In this document: positions 12,199 to 23,192 of the stretch, piece after piece
How the letters are laid out: each line of letters starts with the position of its first letter
How positions within the stretch are numbered: position 1 is the first letter of the stretch
Assembly: GCA_020631735.1 (NCBI GenBank)
Contig: CM036231.1
Span: 6,227,831 to 6,291,830, forward strand
From: Saccharum officinarum
Taxonomy: Eukaryota > Streptophyta > Magnoliopsida > Poales > Poaceae
DNA: 64,000 nucleotides
Direction of reading: 5' to 3'
Notes under the pieces: model-generated
What the model saw: only the letters and a program-made list of their open reading frames with translations
Databases searched by the model: none
Told to the model about the DNA's origin: nothing
Position numbers and translations under genes: made by a program

Positions 12199-12819
12199 AT
12201 GGTGAGCGCTTTCGCCGCCCTCGGCTTCGCCTACCTGTGTTTGGCCTTCGCCGCCCTCCATCTCTCCACCTTCCTGGACCCGCAGTGCGCTGCAGGCACC
12301 AGCACCACGACATGCGCTGAAGCCCCACTGTTCGACAGCGCGGCCGAGGTTTTCCTGCCGTTGGCTGCGGTGGTGGTCCTCTTCGTCGCCGTCGCGCTCA
12401 TCTACCACCACCTGATGGGTCGACGCGCCGTCGCCGTCGCCATCCCCGTGGCAGGCGCGGCGGGCAACGGGCGGCGCTCGATCTCGGGGATTGTCATGTT
12501 CCTGCTGTGCGTCTCCGCTGGCACGCTCGAGGTCATCGTGTTCGGGCAGGCTGGCGGTGCCGGTGGTGGTGCCTATTACGGCGCGCTCGGCCTGGCTGCT
12601 CTCCGCGCACTGCCTGCCGCGGCGACGGTCACCTTCTTTTGCGGGATGATGTTCGTCATCGTCGCCGGCGGCGAGGCTGCTGGCGGTACCGGTGGGGTCG
12701 CTGGAGACGGGCCGATCCAGGGGCTCCTCCTGAGCCTCCTCACCAAGGTCTCGGCAGGAGCGGTGGCGGCGCTCGTCGCCTTAATGGCCATGGCCCTCGG
12801 CCTCCAGGGAGCCAAGTAA
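12199..12819 (+). CDS. Multi-pass membrane protein of unknown function (paralogue 1)
   Basis: 206 residues. There are about four or five hydrophobic segments: residues 3-23, 51-69, 97-115, 136-155 and 185-201. A Cys-containing loop (DPQC ... TTTC) follows the first. The N-terminus looks like an uncleaved anchor or signal. No enzymatic motif is visible and I do not recognise a named family. The ATG is the first in a typical GC-rich leader. The gene is a paralogue of 51485-52090: both have LFD before segment 2, IYHH or IYSHH after it, a GRRSIS/NRRIS motif, and ALP-x2-A-x-VTFF-x-G near segment 4. The last codon and stop overlap a canonical donor (CAA|GTAAGT), and a downstream acceptor regenerates Lys-stop, so an untranslated second exon is likely. 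A weak TATA-like TTATATCA lies at about 12022. Location in a membrane is inferred; the role is unknown. Confidence 0.8.
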   Translation: MVSAFAALGFAYLCLAFAALHLSTFLDPQCAAGTSTTTCAEAPLFDSAAEVFLPLAAVVVLFVAVALIYHHLMGRRAVAVAIPVAGAAGNGRRSISGIVMFLLCVSAGTLEVIVFGQAGGAGGGAYYGALGLAALRALPAAATVTFFCGMMFVIVAGGEAAGGTGGVAGDGPIQGLLLSLLTKVSAGAVAALVALMAMALGLQGAK

Positions 12820-14338
12820 GTTCCCCCCAAACTCTACCAGCCGCCGACCGACATCACCCTTCCCGGCTGCCCCGCCGGCCCGTCGTGCGCCCGCGCATCC
12901 GCCCCCACTGACCGTAGGTGACGGCACCGCAGCCCCGCCTCCCTTTCCCCTTGCCGTCTCGGTGTTCCGTGCGCCCGTGCCTCTTCCCTTTCCCCGGCGT
13001 CCCCGGCTCCCGTTCGCCCTTAACCCCCAAACCCCTCTTGCTTTGCTTTGGTGGTAGTGGTGGTGGATGGTGGTGCGGTGGTGCCTGCTGGGAGGAGTCG
13101 TGCCGCAGGCGCAGCATTGCCGGCTGCTTGCCACCATTTGCTTTGCTTCCGCGTGCTGCTTCAGTGCTTCGGCTTCCTCGAGCTGAACCTTTTAATAATT
13201 TCCCCTAGAACAGATGGATGGTTAGTGATCATCCAATAACAATCCTTTCATTATACATTTATACAATCATCTTTACAATTTACTCGTATCATTTACCTTT
13301 GCGGTGTTCAAGATTGGTGGTGGCATATATACAGATGATTAAACATAAAATGTGGGCAATCTTGTGTCTTGCAGATCCTAAAAGCATGGAAGTGGAGGTG
13401 CTGGTTGGTCGCATTACAATTAAGGTTCATCATGGCCGGGATATATAACCTGAGATTGACACCGGCCTACACACAGCAGATTTCAACTACATCTCCATAA
13501 TAAATTTTCGTATGTGCAATTCAGATGGATCATGTACTGTATGATTGTGGTGGTTACTTGTGACTGCCGGTGGAGTCAACTACGATATTATTTCGAGTTT
13601 GTGTGTCTATTATGGTCGAAACTTGCCTATGCATTTGTCACCATTTCGTACTATCAGACATGCGAATGTGTGGTTGAGTAATATGGTACAATCTTCTGTG
13701 TTGCTGAATGTACCTGATGATTGCTAATTTTACCAATTTGGCCCTTGTTTAGATTGAAGAAAATTTCAAACCAATGAATAGTACTACTTTCGTCTTATTT
13801 GTATTGTCCAATCATAGACCAACTAGGCTCAGATTCATCTCGTGATTAAACTGTGTAATTAGTTCTACATTTAATACTCCATGCAAGTTATTGATGTGAT
13901 GGACTTGGACTTTGAGGCAAACTATTGGTTCTTGTATTGGTGCACTGGCATATGCAAATGTGCAATAAATGCATGTGTTGCCTTTTGCCTAGGAATGGAC
14001 CTATATTTCTTTCCGTGTACAGGTTGATACTTCAGACTTTTGGCAGCTGAGCTTGAAGAGTATCCTGAGGGAGGAATTGATGCAGGTTATGCTTCTCTAA
14101 ATTTGCAGATTACATCTATTTTGGTACTATGTTGGCCCAGTATTTTTGGGGGCTTGTTGGGGGTAATTATCTAGTTCTATTTTGATGGTTCCTATTATTT
14201 TAGCGCCTTCTGTTATGTGCTTCTGTAAAACTTCTGCCTTCTGTTCAAGCTAAGGGGGTTACTATACCTGCACTTTGCTCTAAAAGGATTTGAATGAGTG
14301 TTAACAATTTCTCTGAATTGCTTCTATTGTGTGTGCAG
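12816..14338 (+). other. Predicted intron splitting the last lysine codon of paralogue 1
   Basis: The donor GTAAGT starts at 12816, one base before the stop codon at 12817-12819. The candidate acceptor is tgtgtgcag ending at 14338, and the next bases GTAG restore AAG TAG. Both spliced and unspliced RNA therefore encode the same protein. The intron holds a GC-rich first part (12830-13150) with chance open frames, and a MITE-like insertion at about 13740-13925. A second donor (GTAAGT at 14425) would end exon 2 at 14424. This is inferred from splice-site matches and from the same arrangement in the paralogue. Confidence 0.5.
13740..13925. mobile_element. GCCTTGTTTAG-type MITE, partial
   Basis: It begins with GGCCCTTGTTTAGATT and contains the family's inner signatures, 'gtccaatcatagacca', 'tctcgtgatt', 'gtgtaattagtt' and 'tttaatactccatgca', in reverse orientation to the copies at 47152 and 54985. 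The right end is not clear. It lies inside the predicted intron. Confidence 0.55.
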
Positions 14339-15502
14339 GTAGCAATCATGACCTAAGCATATTCTGTCAGCTACGGAGTACATCTTAAGCATATCATCAC
14401 TGCCCAGAGATAAGATATGATGCTGTAAGTTCTGCCTCTTAACCTGTCAAATAGTAAGACTCTGATTCATCACTTAAGGTGTCTTTTCAGACTTGCTAAT
14501 GATGAGTTAACTTGAGTCTTGAAATGTGGCAATATAGCCACAAACCAAATACGCCCTGCTAGTCACATCTAGTGTCATGCTTGCTATAAAACTTGTTTAG
14601 CTCTATGGCAATCTGGTTGTGATCGTGTGGCAAGTTCTTGTCGATCATGCATGCTATTTTGTGAGATTAGTGAGATATAGCCATGAAATTGCAGATTTTT
14701 GTAGGATCCTCTCTTTGTTTTGCTCGTAATGGTAAATTTATTAGGTACCTTTGAGTTTTCTTTTCCTTTTCTATACTTGTAGTAATATAGCAAAGATGGT
14801 TTTTTTTACCATTGTTATGTCCAGGACTCCAGGTAGTGGCCAACACATAAGCATATTCGTTCTCAACTGTCAACTCCATCTTCATCATTTCACAGTCTAG
14901 AAAACAAGACATGATTATTTATAGTTTGCCTCCAAACCTGACTACAGTAAGACACTAATAAGACCATGATTGACTACTTATACTTCTTTTGAGAGTTTTA
15001 AGAAGTTAGTCGCATCCGGCGCCATCTTTGCTATGTAGTAACCTTATCTAATCACAATTGAAATATGATTGTGTGGCTAGCTACTTCTTGTTCATTATGA
15101 TATTTTGTTCATCTTATAAGAAATGTTATTTTGTAAGATTTGTAGTATGAATTGGATTATGAGATTATGCATACTGTACTGATTCTTTTGATGTCTTATC
15201 CGTCCACCAAGGAATTGTTGGTCGTTCCCATGTACATTGAACATTTGGACTGCTTACTTTGCTAGTATTTGATCCTTGGGTATGAATATATAATAGGTCA
15301 TGTTTGTCATGAATTGTATGATTTGGCAACAAAACCTTGAATATGGAGATGGACTCCAGCCTCCAGGCAATGTACTTGGGTTCTCCTTTTCCATATGAAC
15401 TGCTGAGTTTGTCAGATTCTGAATAAGTAACCTCATCTCACAAAGGTCGGTGCAGGTTGATAAGCCTTTTGTTTTCCTAGATATCCGTGGTTGCCATCGT
15501 GG
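14198..15502 (+). repeat. 1.3-kb tandem duplication, unit 1
   Basis: Unit 1 starts at 'agcgccttctgttatgtgct' and ends near 'ccgtggttgccatcgtg'. It matches unit 2 (15516-16832) almost throughout, with scattered substitutions and short indels. It contains the candidate acceptor and second exon (14339-14424) of the upstream membrane-protein gene. No coding sequence is evident. Confidence 0.85.
14339..14424 (+). other. Candidate untranslated exon 2 of paralogue 1
   Basis: It is bounded by gtgtgcag| at 14338 and |gtaagt at 14425. Its first four bases complete AAG TAG when joined to exon 1. The same acceptor, exon and donor recur in the downstream duplicate at about 15661-15736. The exon contains no open frame of note. 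Confidence 0.4.
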
Positions 15503-15515
15503 TTGTCATGAATTA

Positions 15516-16832
15516 TATTAGCGCCTTCTGTCTGTTATGTGCTTCTGTAAAACTTCTGTCTTCTGTTCAAGCTATGGGGGTTACTGCACATGCACTTTGC
15601 TCTAAAAAGATTTGAATGAGTGTTAACAATTTCTTTGAATTGCTTCTGTTGTGTGTGCAGGTAGCAATCATGGACTAAGCATATTCTGTACATCTTAAGC
15701 ATATCATCACTGCCCAGAGATAAGATATAATGCTGTAAGTTTTGCCTCTAAACGTGTCAAATAATAAGACTTTGATTCATCACTTAAGGTGTCTTTTCAG
15801 ACTTGTTAATGATGAGTTAACTTGAGTCTTGAGATGTGGCAATATATAGCCACAAACCAAATATGCCTAGTCACATCTAGTGTCATGCTTGCTATAAAAC
15901 TTGTTTAGCTCTATTGCAATCTGGTTGTGGTCTTGTGGCAACAAGTTCTTGTTGATCATGCTATTTTGTGAGGTTAGTGATATATAGCCATGATCTTGCA
16001 GATTTCTGTAGGATCCTCTCTTTGTTTTGCTCATAATGGTAAATTTATTAGGTTCCTTTGAGTTTTCTTTTCCTTTTCTATACTTGTAGTAATAGCAAAG
16101 ATTTTTTTTACCATTGTATGTCCAGGACTCCAGGTAGTGGCCAACACATAAGTATATTCGTCCTCAACTCCATCTTCATCATTTCACAGTCTAGAAAACA
16201 AGACATGATTATGTAGGTTGCCTCCAAACCTGAGTACAGTAAGACACTAATAAGACATGATCGACTACTTATACTTCTTTTGAGAGTTTTCAGAAGTTAG
16301 TCAGCATACTCGCATCCAGTCCATCTTTGCCAGGTATCTAACCTTATCTAATCATAATTGAAATATGATTGTGGCTATCTACATCTTGTTAATTCTGATA
16401 TTTTGTTCATCTTATATAAGAAACGTTCTTTTGTAAGATTGATAGTATGAATTGGATTGCGAGGTCATGCGTACTGTACTGATTCTGTTGACGTCTTATC
16501 TATCCACCATGGAACTGTTGGCCGTTCCCAAGTGCATTGAACATTTGGACTGCTTGCTTTGCTAGTATTTGATCCTGGTGTATGAATATAATAGGTCATG
16601 TTTGTCATGAACTGTATGATTTGGCAACAAAACCTTGAAAGTATTCCTGTCGCACATGCACATATATGGACTGATGGACTGCAGCCTCTAGACAATTTAC
16701 TTGGATTCTCCTTTTCCTATATGAACTAACTGCTGATTTTCTGTGAGATTCTGAATTAAGTAACGTCATCTCGCAAAGGTTGACGCAGGTTGGTAAGCCT
16801 TTTGTTTCCATATATATCCGTGGTGGCCATCG
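15516..16832 (+). repeat. 1.3-kb tandem duplication, unit 2
   Basis: Second copy of the unit at 14198-15502, separated from it by about 13 bp. It keeps a duplicate acceptor (tgtgtgcag|gtagcaatcatgg near 15660) and donor (gctgtaagttttg near 15734), so it could act as an alternative 3' exon. A short TA-expansion and an inserted 'gcacatgcacatatatgg' segment near 16650 distinguish it. Confidence 0.85.
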
Positions 16833-17491
16833 TGCCGAACATGGCCCTGTGTGGACAGTGATGGCTGACAGCGAAAGCCTGCAAATTTATCATGGGGGTA
16901 GGGACTGATCAGTGAAGTATTAGTGCGCGCGGCTGGACTAGAACACAAGGGCCATCACTGTCGCCACTGGTAGCGCACGGACTCATGCTCGCCGCGCCGC
17001 GTGGCCAAGCCAACGCAGCTTCGCCTTCAACCTCAAACTGTCAAGAGACGTTTCCATCGATGCGACAAGCAAGTTGCATCTTGTGCGTGCGAAAGTAGCC
17101 ACTCTATATTTTGTGCTCCTCCGTCTTTTGTTTCAGTTTTTTTTCCACACTGACAATGAGAAGGAGATCTTGTAATTTTCTCAGCTTCTTTGATAGATTG
17201 TGCGGGACTTTCAAATTGTCAACAGCAGCAGTAGTTCCTTTAACAATCGCAGACGGGGTTGCTGCAACTCTGGTCTGCCAATGCCAAGAGGAAATCACGC
17301 TGCGCACCTGTATGCGTAGCCGCACATGGCATCGATCAATGCTTCATTCCCAGCCCGGAAGTCACAAGCGTGTGGTCCGACACGACAAAGCGGCGAGGCT
17401 GCTGGGGTCCCTGTCTCTGTTGGGTTTTGGCCGCTCGCTCACGCAGGCAAAACGCCCGACGCCACCTGCGCAGGCGGGGGTGCGTAAGTGC
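16833..17491. other. Intergenic, no gene supported
   Basis: Open frames exist on both strands (17104-17507) but none has recognisable motifs or a relative I know. This is the left flank of the old copia insertion; the right flank resumes at 39400. Confidence 0.4.
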
Positions 17492-18428
17492 TGTTAAGAT
17501 TAAATAAATTGTGATCAATTAGTTAATCCCGTCAGTAGCAACTGCTAATGACAGTTTACTATAGAGACCGTTGACAACTAAAATTATTCATTTTGTGAAG
17601 TTCTCAAAATGTGAAACGGACTTCACCGCTGCGTTCCTCTCATCGAGATGGTCAAAAAAAAACATATATGGAACACCTAATTCGGAGTCCAGACGAAGTA
17701 GTAAATTGTCCTTTGGTTTTGTGCAGAAATCAGAACTTCTGACCCTCTACCGGAACTTCTGAGTTTCGCATAGGAGTTCTGGCTTTGCGCCAACATCAGA
17801 ACTTCTGACCCCCTAACACAACTTCTGATTTCCACAGTCCGAATCAGGGAGAGTCCAAACTCGACCCCAACTCTTCCGAACTCGTGGAAAACTTGTAGAT
17901 TAAGTCTTAGAGATATTTTCTACTGGGATAAGACCACCCCCTCTATATATACAAGAGGATCATGGCCGATTGAGTTCCCATCAATCCAATCGATAAAAAA
18001 CAACAAAACTATCTACTCTTTGCCCTAATTTCTTCTCCTCAACCTCTCCTGCTGTCCAGCGAGTTTCTCCACGAGATTTGTTGGCATCCTAGGCGACCTT
18101 GCTGGTCCTAGAAGACCCTCCACGTGCTCCTCCTTGACGGATCCTTCTAGGAGTAGTTCGGGAGCCTATTTAGCCAAGATCGAGCTCCACATCGGCCCTG
18201 TCGGCCTTTAGATCGGTTCAGCCGATTACACTGCGTTGTAGGTTGTTTGCAACCTCTTTGGGCGTCCTAAGACCCTCGCTGGTGTGTCGGCTTGGAGTGA
18301 TCTTTAGCGTCAATAGAGACACCTTTTGGCCAACAGGCAACTGCCCATTGGGCTTGTATAAATATCTTACACTGTTTATCAATCAATACACACAGTCGTT
18401 TCATCCATTGACACATTTTCTTCTAACA
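17492..18428 (+). repeat. 5' LTR of the old copia element
   Basis: 937 bp, TG...CA. A TATAAATA box lies at 18357-18364, and a second AT-rich box (ctatatatacaag) near 17941. It matches the 175-bp 3' LTR only at its first ~80 and last ~130 bp. The 3' copy therefore has large internal deletions, or this copy carries an insertion; two separate gaps in the alignment make deletion of the 3' copy more likely. The bases after the LTR (cgttatcagcaacg) are the expected position of a primer-binding site but do not match the usual initiator-Met sequence. Confidence 0.75.
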
Positions 18429-20701
18429 CGTTATCAGCAACGCTAGTTCTACACCGTTGACACAAATAGGAGAAGGAAGGAGAGGGACTTCGCCGGCATC
18501 GCTGCATCTCATCCCATGGTAGAAGATGACGAACCCCACACCTTCCATGAATGCGATGGTCAATTCGATCACCAAAGCAGTGGAGTCCGCCATCCACCGT
18601 GGCCACCACGCCGGAGGCCTTCGCCACTTCATGCTCTAGGGTGCCATCCACCGTGCCCTCTGTGACATCCATGACCATTGCATCCCTCCTCGCCGCTTCC
18701 ATGGAATCCGCGCTGGAGGAAGTCACCATTTGTCGCCGCGCCGGAGCCGATGCTCCAGTTCACCCCTGGCATATGCCCGACGCATGGCCCGGCAATGTTC
18801 TTTAGGCGCGTGGGGACGTCACCGGCGATGTCGCCAGTGCCGTCGACGCTGTTGAGGCCGTCGGTGATGCTGCTGCTGCCACCACCACCGATGCCGCTAG
18901 CCCCGCTTGCGCTGCCGTGGAATGGAGGCGGTGGCTCCATGGCCGCGCGCCATGGTGCCCCCCACTCCCCAACTGTAGTGCCGCGCGTGGAGATTTGGCC
19001 AACCAGCTTCGCCTACGTCCTCGACGTCGCACTCTTGCCGCCACCTCCACCAACCGGACCGCGCTCCTACGCCGATGTGGTGGCCAACCGCTGCCATGGC
19101 TTGCGCTTGAACACCCTCCCTCTCAGAAACGCCCTCGGAGCTGGTTTCGTCTCCTCCTCGGACGAGGAGGGGGCGGTTCCCCGCCTCTGAGCGGCCTGGG
19201 ATAGGCTGGTGGGGGCAGATCCGCCGTTCCCGGCTCGCAGTGACAGCCCTTGTGGCCGGAGCTCGCCGGGGATGAGCGAGGTTCGCCCTGCCGGCCGGCC
19301 TCCATGGCTGGAGTAAGGGCCTCGGCTTGAGCCTGCCATGTGAGAAGGGGGAGGAGGGAGACATCACAATACAATGGCAAGCAACATCGACGGCGAAGTA
19401 GCAAAGGCAGCGGCGGCGATTAGCTCCCCTCTTAAAGCCCACGACGGCAGGCGCTCGCATGGGCCGAATTGGCGGCCCGGGCCTAGGTTACGGCCTGCTG
19501 CTTGGCTGGTTGGGCCGCACCTGGCCGGCTGCTGGGTCGCGCGCCTGGCTAGCTGGCTGGGTCGCGCTTGGCCGTGGGCTAGACCAAGCGCCCTGCTGGG
19601 CCGATTTTTGCCCCGCTTGAGGCCTAGAAAAAATTATTTCTTTGTTATTTTCGTTTTTCAGCAGTAGTATAATTAATTAGCATATGGTTTAGCTAATTTA
19701 ATTTTATGCAAGAACATTAATTTAACTGTATTGTTTGATGTGGCTCTGTATCTGCTGTACCTTGTCATTGTATATAAATGTGGTTTGGTTTTATTATATT
19801 ACCATGCAATCTGTGATTCTATTATATTTTGGAACATGTTGGTGCACCCAAACCCCATTTTGCACCACATACATATTACACTTGTGACTTTGATTATTAA
19901 ATTGGAACATGTTGGTGCATCCAAACTCCATGTTTTGCACCAACATATATGTTGCATTTTGTAATTTTATAATAGAATTGGGTATGTTGGTGCCCCAAAC
20001 CCCCTTTTGCACCACATACATGTTAAATTAGCTAGTGACTTAGATGCAATTTAACAAATTTATCCACGGAATTAGAATATTGTAATTATGTAGGTTTAAA
20101 ATTGCAATATATATCTTGAATATTTTGGTTAATTAACATAAGGTAATGGAGTCTATGGCATTGGCTGCGTTTAATTCCTTGCGAATTATCCTGTCCAGAG
20201 ACCATGCCATAGCAGTGATTAAATCACCTGTTACTGAGAGGTCTACATCATGTTTGTCTGAAACTTGACAATTACCTACACTGTGTTTTTACCCAAAATA
20301 ATAGTTTTGGATTGTTATAAATAATCCACATCCAAACGATGATTACCATTTTTCATCATATTATTTTACTATTACACAAGATAGTAGAGTCCTAAGCAAT
20401 AGCTGCATTTAATTCACTTGTGAATTATCTTGCCTAGAGACCGTGCTTAGACAGCAATATATTTGCCTACCATAAAGATCTACTATTTGTCTTTAACTTA
20501 AAGACTATCTGCCTTGTGTATATTAAAATTTATGATGATTTGTTGTATGATATACATAATCGTTGTGATTACCTACAACACTCTAAAATTATGATAAAAT
20601 ATAAACTTTAAAAATATTGCATTTAGTATTACAACATTACCATGTTGATTTTAATTTACCATATGGTAAATTAATTAATCCACGATTGTCCACATAGGAT
20701 C
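18429..20701 (+). other. Leader of the old copia element, non-coding
   Basis: The first kilobase is GC-rich with chance open frames on both strands (18.4-19.6 kb). The rest is AT-rich. It holds three tandem units around 'atgttggtgca(t/c)ccaaac' and 'ttgcaccacatacat' at about 19831-20030, and a diverged direct duplication at about 20140-20290 versus 20380-20520 (both contain 'gctgc(g/a)tttaattc' and 'agagaccatgcc/agagaccgtgct'). No gene is supported. Confidence 0.45.
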
Positions 20702-21725
20702 ATGACCACTAAGGAGCTCGAGGAACTCATGTTAAATGGCAGCAATTACCCTACATAGGCTTCTAATATCAAGATAGCGCTTGAATCTCGTAGTCTTTTG
20801 GCTACAATTCAGGAACCCCAAACTGGGGTTGTCCTACAAGATATGCATACCTATACTGTTTTGGCTTTGCTACGGTTTTATATTTGTAAGAACCTTAAAT
20901 CTAAATACCTTATGATTGAAAACCCTGGCGAATTATGGGTCGCTCTTAAGGAGCGATATGAACAGCAAAAAGAACTTATTTGGCCTGAGGTCAATCATAA
21001 ATGGAATCATTTCTGTCTCTAAGATTTCAAATCTGTGGCAGACTACAATCACGCTGTTGGATTTGTTCTAAGTTGAAGTTTTGTGAGAAAGAGCCAACTG
21101 ATGCAAAAAAGATAGAGAAAACACTCTCTACTATGCTTTCGTCTGATAGAGTATTGCAATAGCAATACATGGCTCATAATTACCAGTTTTATTCTCAGCT
21201 TATTCATACATTGACTCAGGCAGAAAAACATGATGAACTTCTTCTGAAGAATCATCATAAACACCCTGTTGGTTCGACACCTCTGCATGAGGTTCAAAAC
21301 GTACAGAAAAATATTAGGAATAAGTTCAATAGATCCTTTCCAAAGAACAAAACTGGTAAACACAAACACAACAGGAGACAAAGGCCTAATTCAAACAAGA
21401 GAAAGAGGGATAATACGAAATCCAAAAATAACAATAAGTGTATAGATGTGGAGATTTTTTGCATTTTGCCAAGAATTGCTATGCACCTAACCATCTGGTT
21501 GCTTTGTAACAAAAGTCCTTAAAAGAGGTCAAGCCAGAAGGAGACACAAGATATGAGGCACATTTCAATCTTGCAACTGAGACTGTCCTGAAAGAGGGTT
21601 GTTCCAATCAGGCCGCTAAAGAACAAGTAAACAACAATTCTCTTAATATTGAAGAGAACCTTCCGTCGATGGACAACATGCTCCTAGACTTTGGTTCTAG
21701 AGATATGTTTGGAGATTTGGAGTAA
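20702..21725 (+). pseudogene. copia gag remnant
   Basis: The frame opens at ATG 20702 with a copia Gag N-terminus (MTTKELEELMLNGSNYPT). It is stopped by TAG at 20756-20758, continues in frame through ALKERYEQQKELIWPE, and meets further stops and shifts. A Lys/Asn-rich basic segment lies at 21300-21440. A zinc knuckle with its first Cys lost (now RCGDFLHFAKNC) lies near 21440-21480 in another frame. Gag would form the particle and bind RNA; this copy cannot. Confidence 0.7.
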
Positions 21726-22079
21726 TCTCGGCCCAACATTTGATATCTCGCTTGATAAATGTTGTAATAGTTTAAGTCATACAAACATTAGTTGTTTTGG
21801 GTTATATTATTTAGTGTGCTTGAGAGTTGTACAAACTTCTTTATATTGTTGTTAAGTTGTACCAACTCATTGATATTGTAATATCATACTCTTGTATTTA
21901 ATATTCAATATATTGTTTGTATAATTCTATATGTTATATTTAAGTATTTTAATTACATTTGTTTTACATATAGATGTATGTTGATATCAATACAAAGGAG
22001 TAAGAATTATGCCTTGTGAAATCATGTACCACAAACTCTATACTTAGAGAGATGAAATATTTCTAGACTATTAAGAAAA

Positions 22080-23192
22080 GAGAATGAAATATTATGACCA
22101 TCGCTGGTCGCGATGTGTTAATAGTTGGTTCAGGAAGAACCACTATTACTCTCCCTATGGGTACACAAATTTTGATGGAGGATGCCTTGTTGTATCCTGA
22201 TTTGACTCGTACCCTTCTAAGTTTTAGAGACGTTCGTAAGAATGGTTTCTATGTGGAAACACATATAGATAATAAAGAGGAATTCCTTCTCTTTACCAAA
22301 CTTACTGGATATGGCAAGCAAATCTGTAAAAAGATTTATTCACTCCAACTGGATTATACTTTACATACATAAAGCCCATAGAACATGTTGCTTATAAGAT
22401 AATTTTCCAAGATGTCGATATATTCCATTGGTCATGATATGGAAAATGCAAAATTTTCCTAAAATAAAGACTTTTTTGCACTGCTTGTGCAATTAGAAAA
22501 TTAATTTTAAGACCATCATATCTTAAAATTCGAGCTGAACCACTTAAATTTCTTGAAAGAATTCAAGAAGATATTTGTGGTCCAATCCAACCATTGTCGG
22601 GGCCGTTCAGATACTTTATGGTATTGATAGACGCATCTACTAGATGGTCTCACGTGTCTCTTTTATCAACACGCTACCAAGCTTTTGCCAAAATAATGGC
22701 CCAACTTATTAAGTTGAAGGCATATTATCCTAAACATCGGATTCAATCTATCCGAATGTATAATGCTGCTAAATTCTTATCCCGTGCTTTTAATGATTAT
22801 TGCTTGGCATTGGGAATTCAGATTCAGCATTTCATTCCATATATACACATTCAAAATGGTTTGGCTGAATCGTTGATTAAAAGAATCAAGCTCATTGCAA
22901 AACCTAGATTGATGAATTGCAAATTGCCTACGTCGTGTTGGGGTCATGCAGTTCTGCATGTTGCCGACCTGATCCAACTATTACCAACTGCATATCACAA
23001 AACATCCCCTTTGCAGTTTGTACGTGGGAATCCTCCTAGTATTTCCCATTTGCGTAAGTTTGGGTGCGCAGTATACGTACCCATCTCACCACCTTTGCGG
23101 ACATCGATGGGTCCTCACAGGAAACTGGGGATCTATATGGGATATTCATCTCTATCGATCATTAAGTACTTAGAACCTCTAAGTGCCAAAAG
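22080..23192 (+). pseudogene. copia protease-end and integrase remnant
   Basis: Residues from 22094 (LPMGTQILMEDALLYPDLTRTLLS) are the protease-to-integrase linker typical of copia. The integrase core is open at 22594-23192: a first catalytic Asp in LIDASTRWSH and a third acidic residue in NGLAESLIK. The second catalytic Asp position reads RMYNAAKF, with Tyr in its place, which should abolish strand transfer. The zinc-binding HHCC region before it is broken by stops. The frame is cut at 23192 by insertion of a solo LTR and resumes after 25642. Confidence 0.75.

Noticed and set aside
12507..13137. Second-frame ORFs over and after paralogue 1
   Set aside because: Shadows of the GC-rich coding sequence and of the intron start.
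17104..17507. 128-codon plus-strand and 73-codon minus-strand ORFs
   Set aside because: They overlap on opposite strands, show no motif, and end at the LTR boundary of the old copia element.
17569..18299. Possible separate LTR insertion inside the 5' LTR of the old copia element
   Set aside because: No target-site duplication or TG/CA edges found. The 3' LTR has more than one gap, so deletion there explains the length difference better.
18678..19190. 170-codon Pro-rich ORF with a SYADVVA motif
   Set aside because: Lies in the GC-rich leader of a dead copia element with rival ORFs on the other strand; no consistent family match.
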